64,000 nt of DNA from an uncultured Olsenella sp. (GTDB taxonomy: Bacteria > Actinomycetota > Coriobacteriia > Coriobacteriales > Atopobiaceae). This document shows positions 24,828-33,151 of this stretch, in pieces. The notes beneath the pieces are model-generated. The model searched no databases. It saw nothing but the letters and a program-made list of their open reading frames with translations, and was not told the DNA's origin. A program made the translations under genes and the position numbers. The stretch is from positions 38,162 to 102,161 of the forward strand of contig ONBR01000004.1 of the NCBI GenBank assembly GCA_900316105.1, read 5' to 3'. How positions within the stretch are numbered: the stretch's first letter is position 1; each line of letters starts with the position of its first letter.

Positions 24828-25553
24828 TTAGCGCACTCCCTCGATGGCAATCCAAGTGGTGCCAGGGTTCAGGTGAACGTCGCAGGCCGAGAAGCCCGCC
24901 TGGGCAAAGAGGTTACGGTACTCCTTGGGCGTCAGCACCGTCAGGTCGTGCTCGCGAACGTTCTGCAGGGTCTCCTCGGAAAGCTCGTCCGTGCGATAGA
25001 TATCGGCAACCAGGAGGAAGTGCCCCCCAGGCTTGACCACGCGGGCAACCTCGCGCAGGTTTGCCGCAGGGTCAGGCCAAAAGTAGAAGCTCTCAACCGT
25101 GGTAACGATGTCAAAGGAGCCATCCTCAAACGGCAGGTCCTCCACCGAGGCCTCCACCACGTCCATACGCCCAGCAGCGATGTCCTCGGCATTGAGATTG
25201 CTGGACTCGCAGCAGGAAGTGGAAGAGTAGTCGACTCCCGTCACGTGTCCCGGGAACTTGGCCAGGTCCGTAAAGTCCGTGCCGTTGTCCTCTGCCGCCT
25301 TGACCATTCGGGCCAGGTGGCGGCGCATCGTGGCACCTCCCCCGCAACCGATGTCAAGAGTATGGAAATGGGGCTCGAAATGGAGCTTGTCCAGGGCCCA
25401 ATCGGTCACCGCCCCATGGCTGCTGTTCATACGGTGAAGCATCTGGGCGCCAAACTCCCCCGTGGGATTTCCGGGATTGCCCGCTCGCGTGACCTCCCGC
25501 TCGCTCAAGGTAGTCGTATAGGGCCCAGGCTGGGGATCGCTCATCTCTGGCAT
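24828..25553 (-). CDS. Class I SAM-dependent methyltransferase
   Basis: This 241-residue protein has a methyltransferase fold: motif I LDIGCGGGATMRRHL for S-adenosylmethionine, an acidic turn after the next strand, FDIVTTVESFYFWPD as motif II/post-II, and PGGHFLLVADIYR as motif III. It resembles methyltransferase type 11 proteins acting on small molecules. No substrate can be named, and the neighbours (htpG, a hydrolase gene) give no clue. The ATG at 25553 gives a normal length. Confidence 0.9.
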   Translation of the reverse strand: MPEMSDPQPGPYTTTLSEREVTRAGNPGNPTGEFGAQMLHRMNSSHGAVTDWALDKLHFEPHFHTLDIGCGGGATMRRHLARMVKAAEDNGTDFTDLAKFPGHVTGVDYSSTSCCESSNLNAEDIAAGRMDVVEASVEDLPFEDGSFDIVTTVESFYFWPDPAANLREVARVVKPGGHFLLVADIYRTDELSEETLQNVREHDLTVLTPKEYRNLFAQAGFSACDVHLNPGTTWIAIEGVR

Positions 25554-25766
25554 GTAGTCTCCTTACACGTTGTTACTACCCTAGGTCTTTACCCCAGTTT
25601 TATGCTTTTGGGCAGAAGAATGTTAAAAAGTCTATCTGAATGTGCATCAATCCACATTCAGTATGCAATCGCTTCTCGCTTAAGGTAGTCTTATGGGGTC
25701 GAATAACGAGGTAGGCATACGCAGGACAGGCCTAGTTGTCAGGCTCGGGCTATGGGAGCAAGCTAC

Positions 25767-26465
25767 ATGAAACCACTCATCGGCGTCAGTCCACATTACG
25801 ATGGCTTTGACGGAACAGTCGGAGTTCGACCTAACTACTTCCCAGCCGTTGAGGCTGGCGGTGGCCTACCCATCATGCTCCCCATCACCCAGGACAAGCA
25901 GGAGATTCAGCAGCTGATCAACTCAGTCGACGGCATCATGCTCACGGGAGGCGCCGACATCGACCCGAGCCTCTATGGAGAGGACAAGCTCCCCACGGTC
26001 TCCTTCTTCTTCAGTGACCTCGACAAGTTCGAGCTTGAGCTGGTCCGCATGTGCATTGAGCAGGACAAGCCCGTCTTTGGCATATGCCGCGGCGTGCAGG
26101 TCATCAACGTCGCCCTAGGCGGCAGCCTCTACCAGGACATCCCCACCCAGTACGAAAAGGGTCACCAGCACTTCGTGGACACCTCCGCCCACCCGACCCA
26201 TACGGTCAACCTCGTCGAGGGCACCCATCTCAAGCGACTCCTGGACTCGGACATCATCTCGGTCAACAGCAGGCACCACCAGGCAATCAAGGCCTTGGCA
26301 GCCAGTCTCACCGTATCCGCCGTCTCGGACGACGGTCTGATCGAGGCCGTCGAGATGCCCGACAAGCACTTCATCCGCGGCGTCCAGTGGCACCCCGAGC
26401 TCATGTTCCGCACGGACGGAAACCAGCAGGCCCTTATGCAGAGCTTTGTGAATGCTTGTCGCTAA
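25767..26465 (+). CDS. Gamma-glutamyl-gamma-aminobutyrate hydrolase-like (peptidase C26) protein
   Basis: This 232-residue class I amidotransferase-fold protein has the nucleophile Cys in FGICRGVQVINVALGGSLYQD and the His-Glu pair in VQWHPELM, the triad of PuuD-like hydrolases. These cleave gamma-glutamyl amide bonds, for example in putrescine breakdown or folate polyglutamates. No putrescine genes are nearby, so the true substrate is open. ATG 25767 follows a GGGAG site; an ATG five codons earlier is possible. It is followed 57 bp later by a small TM1266-type gene in the same direction. Confidence 0.87.
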   Translation: MKPLIGVSPHYDGFDGTVGVRPNYFPAVEAGGGLPIMLPITQDKQEIQQLINSVDGIMLTGGADIDPSLYGEDKLPTVSFFFSDLDKFELELVRMCIEQDKPVFGICRGVQVINVALGGSLYQDIPTQYEKGHQHFVDTSAHPTHTVNLVEGTHLKRLLDSDIISVNSRHHQAIKALAASLTVSAVSDDGLIEAVEMPDKHFIRGVQWHPELMFRTDGNQQALMQSFVNACR

Positions 26466-26522
26466 CCCGTCGCTCGATGCGTTAGCATGACAGTGTCAGA
26501 TATTCGAGCAAAAGGAGCAGCC

Positions 26523-26777
26523 ATGTCATCACGTGTCGCACTCATCGCCATCATCGTCGAGAATCCCGAATCCGTAGCGAAGCTCAACGAGCTCCTTCAT
26601 GAGAACGCCCAGTATCTGATCGGCCGCATGGGCATCCCCTACCACCAGCGCGGCATCAACATCATCAGCATTGCCATCGACGCTCCCGAGGACGTGATCT
26701 CCGGACTTGCCGGGGCTATCGGCTCCCTGGATGGCGTCAGCGCAAAGACGGCGTACTCAAACGTGAAAGGTGACTAA
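26523..26777 (+). CDS. TM1266-type iron-only hydrogenase system regulator (small ACT-like protein)
   Basis: This 84-residue protein matches the TM1266-like family: RVALIAIIVENPESVAKLNELLHE, the central GRMGIPY, and GINIISIAIDAPEDVISGLAGAIGSL. It folds as a single ACT-like domain. The family usually lies with [FeFe]-hydrogenase maturation genes (hydE, hydF, hydG), where a regulatory role is assumed but not proven. None of those is in this window, so it is an orphan here. ATG 26523 is set by an AAAGGAG site. A strong terminator follows. Confidence 0.85.
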   Translation: MSSRVALIAIIVENPESVAKLNELLHENAQYLIGRMGIPYHQRGINIISIAIDAPEDVISGLAGAIGSLDGVSAKTAYSNVKGD

Positions 26778-26813
26778 GGCCTTCCCTCAAGCGTTGCAGG
26801 AGGCAAAAAGATT

Positions 26814-26849
26814 CCCCCGGACCGAAAAGACACTAATTCGGTCCGGGGG
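26814..26849 (+). terminator. Strong, probably bidirectional terminator
   Basis: A perfect 13-bp stem (CCCCCGGACCGAA with TTCGGTCCGGGGG) has TTATCTT on its right side and AAAAAGATT on its left. It can end the plus-strand TM1266-type gene and also the minus-strand acyltransferase gene. Confidence 0.85.
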
Positions 26850-26993
26850 TTATCTTGTAGCTCTGGCTGCGGGACGGCGGCTTAGAGCTCACCGCAACGG
26901 GGAGGTGCCTGTCAGGCGATTCGCTCTTTTGGTGTTTCGTCTGCTCAAGGCCGTCTCACATGAGTAAAGCAGAGTAACCCCTCGATTTCCCTT

Positions 26994-28127
26994 TTACATC
27001 TTGCCTTTGAAGGCGGGAATCGTTCGGGCGGCCTCTGTTATGAGCATTGACGCAAAAACTCCCAGGAGAACTATGGCTAGCTGGAGGGCTAGTACTCCCG
27101 GAACGCCTGCAGAGATTGCAAGCTGCTGGATCGCTAGGGGGTAGATGAGGAGGTGTCCAAAGAGGGGATGAATCACGTAGATGCCCAGACTGTAGTCGGC
27201 CAGGACGGAAATCCAGCGGGCACCTATCTGGCGCTTGTCCAGTAGCTGGCGCGCGGCCACGAAGCAAGCAACCCCATAGGGCAAAATCAGGACCTGCTCA
27301 GGCATGGAGAACTGGGTGAGGCCATAGGCAGAAGCCAGCCAAACCATGAGGATCAGGGCTCCAGCGCCCAAGGCATAGAGGACGAGCCGAGCCGAGCGCA
27401 AGCCCGTCAGATGTCCATCCTCGTGGTGGAGGACATAGCCTGTCAGGTAGTACGGAAGGGGGAAGGCCCAGCCGCAAGCCGAGTCCAATGCCGCCACACC
27501 ACCATCGACCCAGCCCAGAATCATGAGGCTCGAGGGCACACAACACAAAAGCCAGGAGACGAGGCAGAGAGCAAGGACCCCAGGCCAGGAGACCTTCCTC
27601 ACTAGCCAACGCAGGAGGGGCGTGACCAGGTAGAGTCCAATGGTCGCATAGAGGTACCAGAGGTGGTCCCAGGAGTGGCCCGTCAGGAGGTTGACCAAGG
27701 CAGTCAGGAGTACCTGACCGTTCAGGGACCGAGCGTCATAGCCAGCCTCGATGATGCAGAAGGCCAGCCCAAAGGTCAGAAGGACAAAGACGATCCTCCA
27801 TACGTGCCGGACCAGCTTCCTAGCTGGCATGGACCGAGCCGGATCCAGCATCAGGGCGCCGCTCATCATGAAGAAGACGGGTACTGCCCAACGCGTCAGA
27901 GGAATAATCGCCAGGGACTCACCGTAGATGAGGGCGGGAGACACTGCCACAAGGGCAGGAGCCAGCTCCACGGCACGTACCGCATGGAGGAGGACAATGG
28001 CCACGGCACCCAGTGCGCGCAACCACTGCAGGTACCAAATGGTGGCCCTGGAAGCACCGCCGCCCCTGGGGGCGGCGGCCGTCAAAGTCACTTCGCTTGA
28101 TATGGTCGTTTCCTTCGGGGACTGCAC
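26994..28127 (-). CDS. Acyltransferase family 3 membrane protein
   Basis: This 377-residue protein has about ten hydrophobic membrane helices and the start typical of acyltransferase-3 proteins (YLQWLRALGAVAIVLLHAVRA with the conserved Arg and His), followed by WAVPVFFMMSGAL. Such enzymes O-acylate sugars of the cell envelope or exopolysaccharide using a cytoplasmic acyl donor. The substrate is unknown. The N-terminal 28 residues are polar and probably cytoplasmic. The start is uncertain: GTG 28127 lies only 6 bp after the kinase stop and has a poor ribosome site. It may be co-transcribed with the kinase gene upstream. Confidence 0.85.
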   Translation of the reverse strand: MQSPKETTISSEVTLTAAAPRGGGASRATIWYLQWLRALGAVAIVLLHAVRAVELAPALVAVSPALIYGESLAIIPLTRWAVPVFFMMSGALMLDPARSMPARKLVRHVWRIVFVLLTFGLAFCIIEAGYDARSLNGQVLLTALVNLLTGHSWDHLWYLYATIGLYLVTPLLRWLVRKVSWPGVLALCLVSWLLCCVPSSLMILGWVDGGVAALDSACGWAFPLPYYLTGYVLHHEDGHLTGLRSARLVLYALGAGALILMVWLASAYGLTQFSMPEQVLILPYGVACFVAARQLLDKRQIGARWISVLADYSLGIYVIHPLFGHLLIYPLAIQQLAISAGVPGVLALQLAIVLLGVFASMLITEAARTIPAFKGKM

Positions 28128-28133
28128 TGAGGC

Positions 28134-29057
28134 CTAGTTCCCGTTCTTCTGGAGGAAGTCATTGACATCGGCCCAGCTGGGAATGGACTCCTGGGTGCCC
28201 ACCTTGGTCAGGGAGAGAGCTGCTGCGGCAGTGGCGAACTTCATGGAGTCCACCAGGGACACGCCGTCGGCAAGCTGGGAGGCCAGGCCACCCACATAGG
28301 TATCACCGCCGCAGGATGCGTCCACGACATCCACCTTGTAGCCAGGAACGCGCACGTAGGTGCCGTCCACCATGGTGGCGGAGCCACGGTCCTTGAGCAG
28401 GATGATCACGTTCTTGACTCCCCTGTCCAGGAAGAGGTTCAGGGCCATCTCGCAGAGCTCGTCGTTGGCGGGACGGATGCCCGTCAGGCGGGCAGTCTCG
28501 GTCCTGTTGACGATCAGGAGATCCAGGTCCTTGTAGGCCTCGTCGGGCAGGTCCTTCAGGCCGGCGTAGCTCAGGATGGTGTAGAGCTTGTTGCGCTTTG
28601 CGCAGGCAAGGGCATCCATAGACACGTCAAAGTCGGCGCCAGAGGTCTCCAGGAAGATATTATTGTGCTGACCCAGACCATGGATGGCGGCGCGGACCTC
28701 GTCGTAGGACATCTTTGCATTTGCGCCGGGATCCGTGATGGTGAAGTAGCCGCCACCGCAGCGCACTACCATGGCGACACCCGTTGCGGCACGTGCGGTG
28801 ACGCTGACGTTCATGACCGAGACGCCGTGGCTGGTGAGCTCTGCGGTCAGGCGACGACCATGATGGTCGTTGCCCACCTTGCCCACCATGAAGGTGTCGG
28901 CTCCCATGCGGGCTGCTGCAACGGCCTGGTTGCCACCCTTGCCTCCGGAGGTGGACACGAAATCCTTGCCGATGATATAGTCGCCGACGTTGGGAACCCT
29001 GTCGCTGTGGATGGATACGTCGAGGTTGAGACCGCCAAAGACGATGATCTTCTTCAT
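28134..29057 (-). CDS. PfkB-family carbohydrate kinase (ribokinase-like)
   Basis: This 307-residue protein has the PfkB signature 1 (GGKGGNQAVAAARMGA) and the C-terminal catalytic region DASCGGDTYVGG, where Asp of GGD acts as base; the more usual form is GAGD. It phosphorylates a sugar or nucleoside with ATP. Ribose is the closest guess from GGLNLDVSIHSDRVP at the substrate end, but no ribose transport or uptake genes are nearby. ATG 29057 is chosen by family start MKKIIVFGG and an AGAGAGAGG site. It lies between gatD and the acyltransferase gene, all on the minus strand. Confidence 0.88.
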   Translation of the reverse strand: MKKIIVFGGLNLDVSIHSDRVPNVGDYIIGKDFVSTSGGKGGNQAVAAARMGADTFMVGKVGNDHHGRRLTAELTSHGVSVMNVSVTARAATGVAMVVRCGGGYFTITDPGANAKMSYDEVRAAIHGLGQHNNIFLETSGADFDVSMDALACAKRNKLYTILSYAGLKDLPDEAYKDLDLLIVNRTETARLTGIRPANDELCEMALNLFLDRGVKNVIILLKDRGSATMVDGTYVRVPGYKVDVVDASCGGDTYVGGLASQLADGVSLVDSMKFATAAAALSLTKVGTQESIPSWADVNDFLQKNGN

Positions 29058-29093
29058 GAGACCTCTCTCTTTCCCTATAGGCAAGTCGACGAG

Positions 29094-29864
29094 CTAGCGC
29101 TCGGGGACCTTGCCCGCCATCATCCTGTCGTACATGATCTTGTTCGCAGCAAGCTCTGCCCTGTCGTCCAGGGGCTCGAGCTCACCATTACCATACTTGC
29201 GCTCCAGGGCCCGCGACAATAGATAATCGGCGACTCCTGGGTTCTTTGGCAGGAGCGGTCCGTGGACGTAGGTTCCCACCACGTTCTTGTAGAGGCAGCC
29301 CTCCTCCCCCGTCGTACCATCGTTGCCATGACCATAGAGAACCTTGCCCATGGGCTCGACGTCGGAGCCCAGATGGGTCCTGCCACCGTGATTCTCGTAG
29401 CCCACGATGGGTTGGGGGCTGATGCGGCTCTGCACCGCAACGTTGCCGATAAGGCGTGGCTCGCCTCGGTCGGTGTAGAGGTCAACGAGCGAGAGGCCCT
29501 GGACCTTCTCGTCACCTAGGAGGTAGTAGTCACCCAGGAGCTGGTAGCCACCACAGACGGCAGCTAGGACGCCACCGTCCTCCACGAAGGAGTGCAGCTC
29601 CTCGCGCTCTGCCAGGAGCTTCTGGCAGACGATCTTTTGCTCGCGGTCAGTGCCGCCTCCGATGAAGACGATGTCCACGTCCGAGAAGCTGGGACGGTCA
29701 TCGATGCCCACCTCGACGATCTGACATCCCAGGCCACGCCACTCGAGCCTGCTTTTGAGGACCAGCATGTTGCCCGAGTCCCCGTAGAGGTTGAGCAGCT
29801 CGGGGTACAGGTGGGCGATGCGAAGGCCTCGACCACCCGCGGCTCCGGAAGATTGCTGGCTCAT
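29094..29864 (-). CDS. gatD: Lipid II isoglutaminyl synthase, glutaminase subunit GatD
   Basis: This 256-residue CobB/CobQ-type glutamine amidotransferase has the nucleophile Cys in GGVLAAVCGGYQLLG and a late His in VGTYVHGPLLPKNP. With MurT it amidates D-glutamate of the lipid II stem peptide to D-isoglutamine, drawing ammonia from glutamine. It overlaps murT by 4 nt, so the two subunits are translationally coupled. This modification is needed for efficient cross-linking in many Gram-positive bacteria. A PfkB kinase gene follows. Confidence 0.93.
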   Translation of the reverse strand: MSQQSSGAAGGRGLRIAHLYPELLNLYGDSGNMLVLKSRLEWRGLGCQIVEVGIDDRPSFSDVDIVFIGGGTDREQKIVCQKLLAEREELHSFVEDGGVLAAVCGGYQLLGDYYLLGDEKVQGLSLVDLYTDRGEPRLIGNVAVQSRISPQPIVGYENHGGRTHLGSDVEPMGKVLYGHGNDGTTGEEGCLYKNVVGTYVHGPLLPKNPGVADYLLSRALERKYGNGELEPLDDRAELAANKIMYDRMMAGKVPER

Positions 29865-31222
29865 CGCACCTCACCTATCCTCTCTAGCTCGGCCTTTGCG
29901 GGAAAGAGGGCCGAATAGTTGGTCAGCACGTAGAGAGGCAGCTCAACGGGGGCATCCCCCATGCGGCCAAGGACCTCGGAGACGTTGTGGGAAAGACGGG
30001 CATGGAGCCCCGCGTACTTGAGGCGCACCTGCACGTCGTTGGCACGGGTGCCACCAGCAAAGAGCCTGAGCCCCTCCTCGTCACAGAGCCGTTCGAAGTC
30101 CACATCCCAGATCCAGGAGACGTCCGTGCCGTCGTTGGGGTTGTCGTTGACCACCACGTAGACGGCCTTCTGCCTGTCATCGGCCTCCAGGAGACTGAGG
30201 TTCTGGTTGAGGCCGGTGGGGTTCTTTGCAAGATTGAGGATGACCTCGCGACCGCCCACATCGAAGTGCTGGAGACGACCGTTCTGGGGATGGTAGTCCT
30301 TGAGGGCGCTGCGGAAGTCACCGATGCTGGCACCCGACAGGAGGGCTCCCACACAGGCGGCCAGGAGGTTGTAGACCATGTAGACGCCACCGAAGTCCGC
30401 GTGGATGCCTTGTCGGACACCCGCACGTTTGTCGTCGCGCGTCATGGTAAGGCCAAAGGAGACGCCCCTGCGGTCCACGCGTATACCGCGTGCGGAGTAG
30501 GTCAGCTTTGGTCGGGCAAAGTCGCAGTTCGGACACCTGAAGGTGCCCAGCTGGGCGTAGGTGCGATAGTCGTACTGAAGCTCGGCGCCGCACTCTGGAC
30601 AGAAGCGGGCCTCAGGCACGCGGTCTGCGGGCAGGTGCAGGTCCTCGTCGATGCCAAAGGCAATGACCGATGTGCCCTCGCGCTGCGCGCGCCTGGCTAT
30701 GGCCACGCAAAGAGGATCGTCACCGTTCACGACGAGGGTGGTCTGGGGAGATGCCAGCAGGGCCTGGCAGATCACGTCCTGGACGCGATCGATCTCGCCT
30801 GCACGATCCAGCTGGTCACGAAAGAGGTTCAACAGAATCAGGTAGCGGGGCTTCAGGGCGGGCAGGATGCGAATCGTGGAGAGCTCGTCAGCCTCAATCA
30901 CGGCAGCATCGGCAGACTTGCCGGGTAGGAGGGCCGAGACGACGCCCGGCTCCATGTTTGCCCCGATCCTGTTGCAGAGGATGGACTTTCCGCTGGCCTC
31001 AACGGCATCGGCCAGGATGTTGTTGGTCGTGGTCTTTCCATTGGTGCCGCAGACGACGATGGAGCCCCAGGTCAGCTTTTGGGACAGCTCGCCCAGGAGT
31101 TCGTGGTCCAGGGCAAGTGCCACCCTACCGGGGAGCTGCGAGGCATTGCGGTGCAGGACGTGCGTCAGTCCCCAGTGGACGAACCTGCCTGCGCCGATGG
31201 CGACCTTAGAGGAGAGACCCAT
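29861..31222 (-). CDS. murT: Lipid II isoglutaminyl synthase, Mur ligase subunit MurT
   Basis: This 453-residue Mur ligase-like ATPase has the ATP loop VVCGTNGKTTTNNILADAV, a Cys4 zinc ribbon inserted in the central domain (CPECGAEL and RCPNCDF), and a C-terminal DUF1727 domain. The zinc ribbon separates MurT from MurC-F. It activates the D-Glu carboxylate of lipid II for amidation by ammonia from GatD. Upstream, 3 bp away, is the Asp23-like gene; downstream it overlaps gatD. Confidence 0.94.
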   Translation of the reverse strand: MGLSSKVAIGAGRFVHWGLTHVLHRNASQLPGRVALALDHELLGELSQKLTWGSIVVCGTNGKTTTNNILADAVEASGKSILCNRIGANMEPGVVSALLPGKSADAAVIEADELSTIRILPALKPRYLILLNLFRDQLDRAGEIDRVQDVICQALLASPQTTLVVNGDDPLCVAIARRAQREGTSVIAFGIDEDLHLPADRVPEARFCPECGAELQYDYRTYAQLGTFRCPNCDFARPKLTYSARGIRVDRRGVSFGLTMTRDDKRAGVRQGIHADFGGVYMVYNLLAACVGALLSGASIGDFRSALKDYHPQNGRLQHFDVGGREVILNLAKNPTGLNQNLSLLEADDRQKAVYVVVNDNPNDGTDVSWIWDVDFERLCDEEGLRLFAGGTRANDVQVRLKYAGLHARLSHNVSEVLGRMGDAPVELPLYVLTNYSALFPAKAELERIGEVR

Positions 31223-31225
31223 CTA

Positions 31226-31858
31226 CTAGGCCTCCACCTTCGACTCGGCGTCCGCCTGGTCGGCGTCAGCGGGTGCATCCGCCTCGAGGGTCTCCCCCGC
31301 CTCGGCCGCCTCCTCCCTTGCAAGCTCGCGCTCGCCCGAGGCGTACTCCTCGGGGGTGAGCACGTCCTCGATGCGGAGGTTCACGCCGGCGATGGAGAGG
31401 CCGGTCATGCCCGTGACCTCACGGACGACTGCCTTCTTTACGTCCTCGAAGACCTTTGGCGCATAGGCGCCGTACTTGATGAGGACGCTGATGTTCACGC
31501 GCACGGCAGCGTCAGGAGTGACCTCCACGGAAACGCCCTTGCGGGAGTCGGAGGCACCCAGGACGTCCTGGACGCGGTTGAGCCAGGAGCCCTTCATGCC
31601 GATGACGTCAGGGACGTCGCGCATGGCGATGGCCACGATCTTTTCGATCACGCCGTTGGAGAAGGTGAGGGAGTCCTCGGAGTCCAGGTCCTCGTCCTCC
31701 AGGTCCTCGTCGTCGGCATCCACCTCGTGGGCCTCGGGTACCGTGGTGATGGAGTGGTCCTCGGCGGACTCGGCAGCCGCGGTGCCCTCCTTGTGCTGGT
31801 CCGTGATGATGCCGTCAAGCTCCTCGGACGTGGAAGTACTGGTGCTTTTGCTTGCCAT
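31226..31858 (-). CDS. Asp23/Gls24-family envelope stress protein
   Basis: This 210-residue protein has an acidic low-complexity N-terminus (to about residue 62), an Asp23 domain (VIEKIVAIAMRDVPDVIG, VRVNISVLIKYG, VKKAVVREVTGMTGL), and an acidic tail. Asp23 proteins form membrane-associated polymers anchored by AmaP and respond to alkaline or cell-wall stress. The amaP and DUF2273 genes lie just upstream in the same direction, reproducing the known trio. The acidic extensions at both ends are longer than in staphylococcal Asp23. Confidence 0.9.
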   Translation of the reverse strand: MASKSTSTSTSEELDGIITDQHKEGTAAAESAEDHSITTVPEAHEVDADDEDLEDEDLDSEDSLTFSNGVIEKIVAIAMRDVPDVIGMKGSWLNRVQDVLGASDSRKGVSVEVTPDAAVRVNISVLIKYGAYAPKVFEDVKKAVVREVTGMTGLSIAGVNLRIEDVLTPEEYASGERELAREEAAEAGETLEADAPADADQADAESKVEA

Positions 31859-31909
31859 GCCGTTCCCCTTTCTGGAAACGCCTGTATTTGCCCTACTCGT
31901 GTCTGGAGA

Positions 31910-32233
31910 CTAGCGATTGTCTGAGAACATCTGACGCAGGATCTGGACGATCTTTTGGTTGCCGTCCAAGGCCTGGCCGACGAGGACGCCGATGAGGACG
32001 CAGATCAAAATCAGAAGCGTGGGCCAGAAGCCGATGCCCAGGAAGAGCAGGGCGATGATGAAGCCACACACGCCACCGATCCAGGCGTTCTCGTGCCCTC
32101 TCATAGTGGCCTTGAGCCAGCGGCTGAGGCTCTCCCAGGCGCCAAGGTCCTCCTTCTGCTCCAGCTCCTCGCTTGCCTCCGGCTCGGCGGGAGCCTGGGT
32201 GTCCTCGACGCTCATCTTTGGCTTTGCTGCCAT
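31910..32233 (-). CDS. DUF2273 small membrane protein
   Basis: This 107-residue protein has a polar acidic N-terminal half and two adjacent membrane helices (WIGGVCGFIIALLFLGIGF and WPTLLILICVLIGVLVGQAL). DUF2273 proteins are regular partners of Asp23 and AmaP, with unknown biochemistry. Family members are usually about 60-70 residues, so the first 45 residues are an extension. It starts 2 bp after the amaP stop. Confidence 0.88.
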   Translation of the reverse strand: MAAKPKMSVEDTQAPAEPEASEELEQKEDLGAWESLSRWLKATMRGHENAWIGGVCGFIIALLFLGIGFWPTLLILICVLIGVLVGQALDGNQKIVQILRQMFSDNR

Positions 32234-32235
32234 GG

Positions 32236-33030
32236 CTACTCCTCCCCCAGCTCGCTCGCATCGGCCACCTCATGGCTGGTCGTGCGATGAATGGGTACCG
32301 TAATCTCGAAGCTGTCGACGGAGTCGTCCGCCTCATTGGTGGGCTCGTCTGGACTCGGGTCCTCGGCGGGCTCGGACGTAGAGGCAGGCTCCTCGCTTTC
32401 GGACGACGAAGCTGCAGGCGCGGTCTCGTCCTCCGCTGCCGTAGTCACCGTGGCCTCCCTGCTCACGGACACCCGAGGCACATAGGCCTCGAAGTCGTCC
32501 TCGTCCTCCGCCTGGGTGTACTCTCCCGCATCGGTGAACTCCAATGACACGCGGTCGATGTTGTCTCCACAGACCGTCTTGAGTCCTTGGACGATGCGGT
32601 CGTGCAGGGCGGAGCCCTCCTCCACGACGTCCACGGTCTGCTCGGGCTGGACCCTGCAGTAGACGCGTACGTGGCCGTTCTTCTTTGCCTTCACGCGGAC
32701 GCGACGGGCGCGGAAGGTGCCCTCCGCCTCAATGACGTGACGGGCCTGGCTGGCGATGGCGTCACGCGTGATGGTGATGGCATCGCCATCCGCCTTGGTG
32801 ACCGTGACAACCTTGCGGTTGCGCACAAAGATGGCACGCAGGAGGTCGATCAGGAGGCCCAGGACGGTAACGCAGACCAGGGCTGCAAGGACATACAGGT
32901 ATCGATGGTCACCCATGAGGTCGCGGGCATCCTGGGTCCAGGGCCCCACCCAGGGAGTGACCAGGCCAGCCAAGGAAAGCAAGCCAGCCAAGCTGAACAA
33001 GAGTAGGCAGATGCGCCTGAAGATTCCCAT
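32236..33030 (-). CDS. amaP: Alkaline shock response membrane anchor AmaP
   Basis: This 264-residue protein has two N-terminal membrane helices (residues about 6-27 and 44-67), then an Asp23-like cytoplasmic domain, and a long acidic, Ser/Glu-rich disordered tail from about residue 200. This is the AmaP arrangement, which tethers Asp23 polymers to the membrane. It leads the amaP-DUF2273-asp23 run on the minus strand, followed by murT-gatD. The acidic tail is unusual in length. Confidence 0.87.
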   Translation of the reverse strand: MGIFRRICLLLFSLAGLLSLAGLVTPWVGPWTQDARDLMGDHRYLYVLAALVCVTVLGLLIDLLRAIFVRNRKVVTVTKADGDAITITRDAIASQARHVIEAEGTFRARRVRVKAKKNGHVRVYCRVQPEQTVDVVEEGSALHDRIVQGLKTVCGDNIDRVSLEFTDAGEYTQAEDEDDFEAYVPRVSVSREATVTTAAEDETAPAASSSESEEPASTSEPAEDPSPDEPTNEADDSVDSFEITVPIHRTTSHEVADASELGEE

Positions 33031-33151
33031 ATGCGTGTCCCCCTCGGTGACGATAGGTCCGACGATTTCAGTTGAACGTCATTAGGATACCCCAGTGCCG
33101 CGACACATACCTACTTGCATGGGTTCTTGTGACGGGACTGTCACTCTGACG

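Noticed and set aside
26770..26967. Small plus-strand ORF after the TM1266-type gene
   Set aside because: It runs through a strong terminator hairpin and shows no domain or ribosome site of note.
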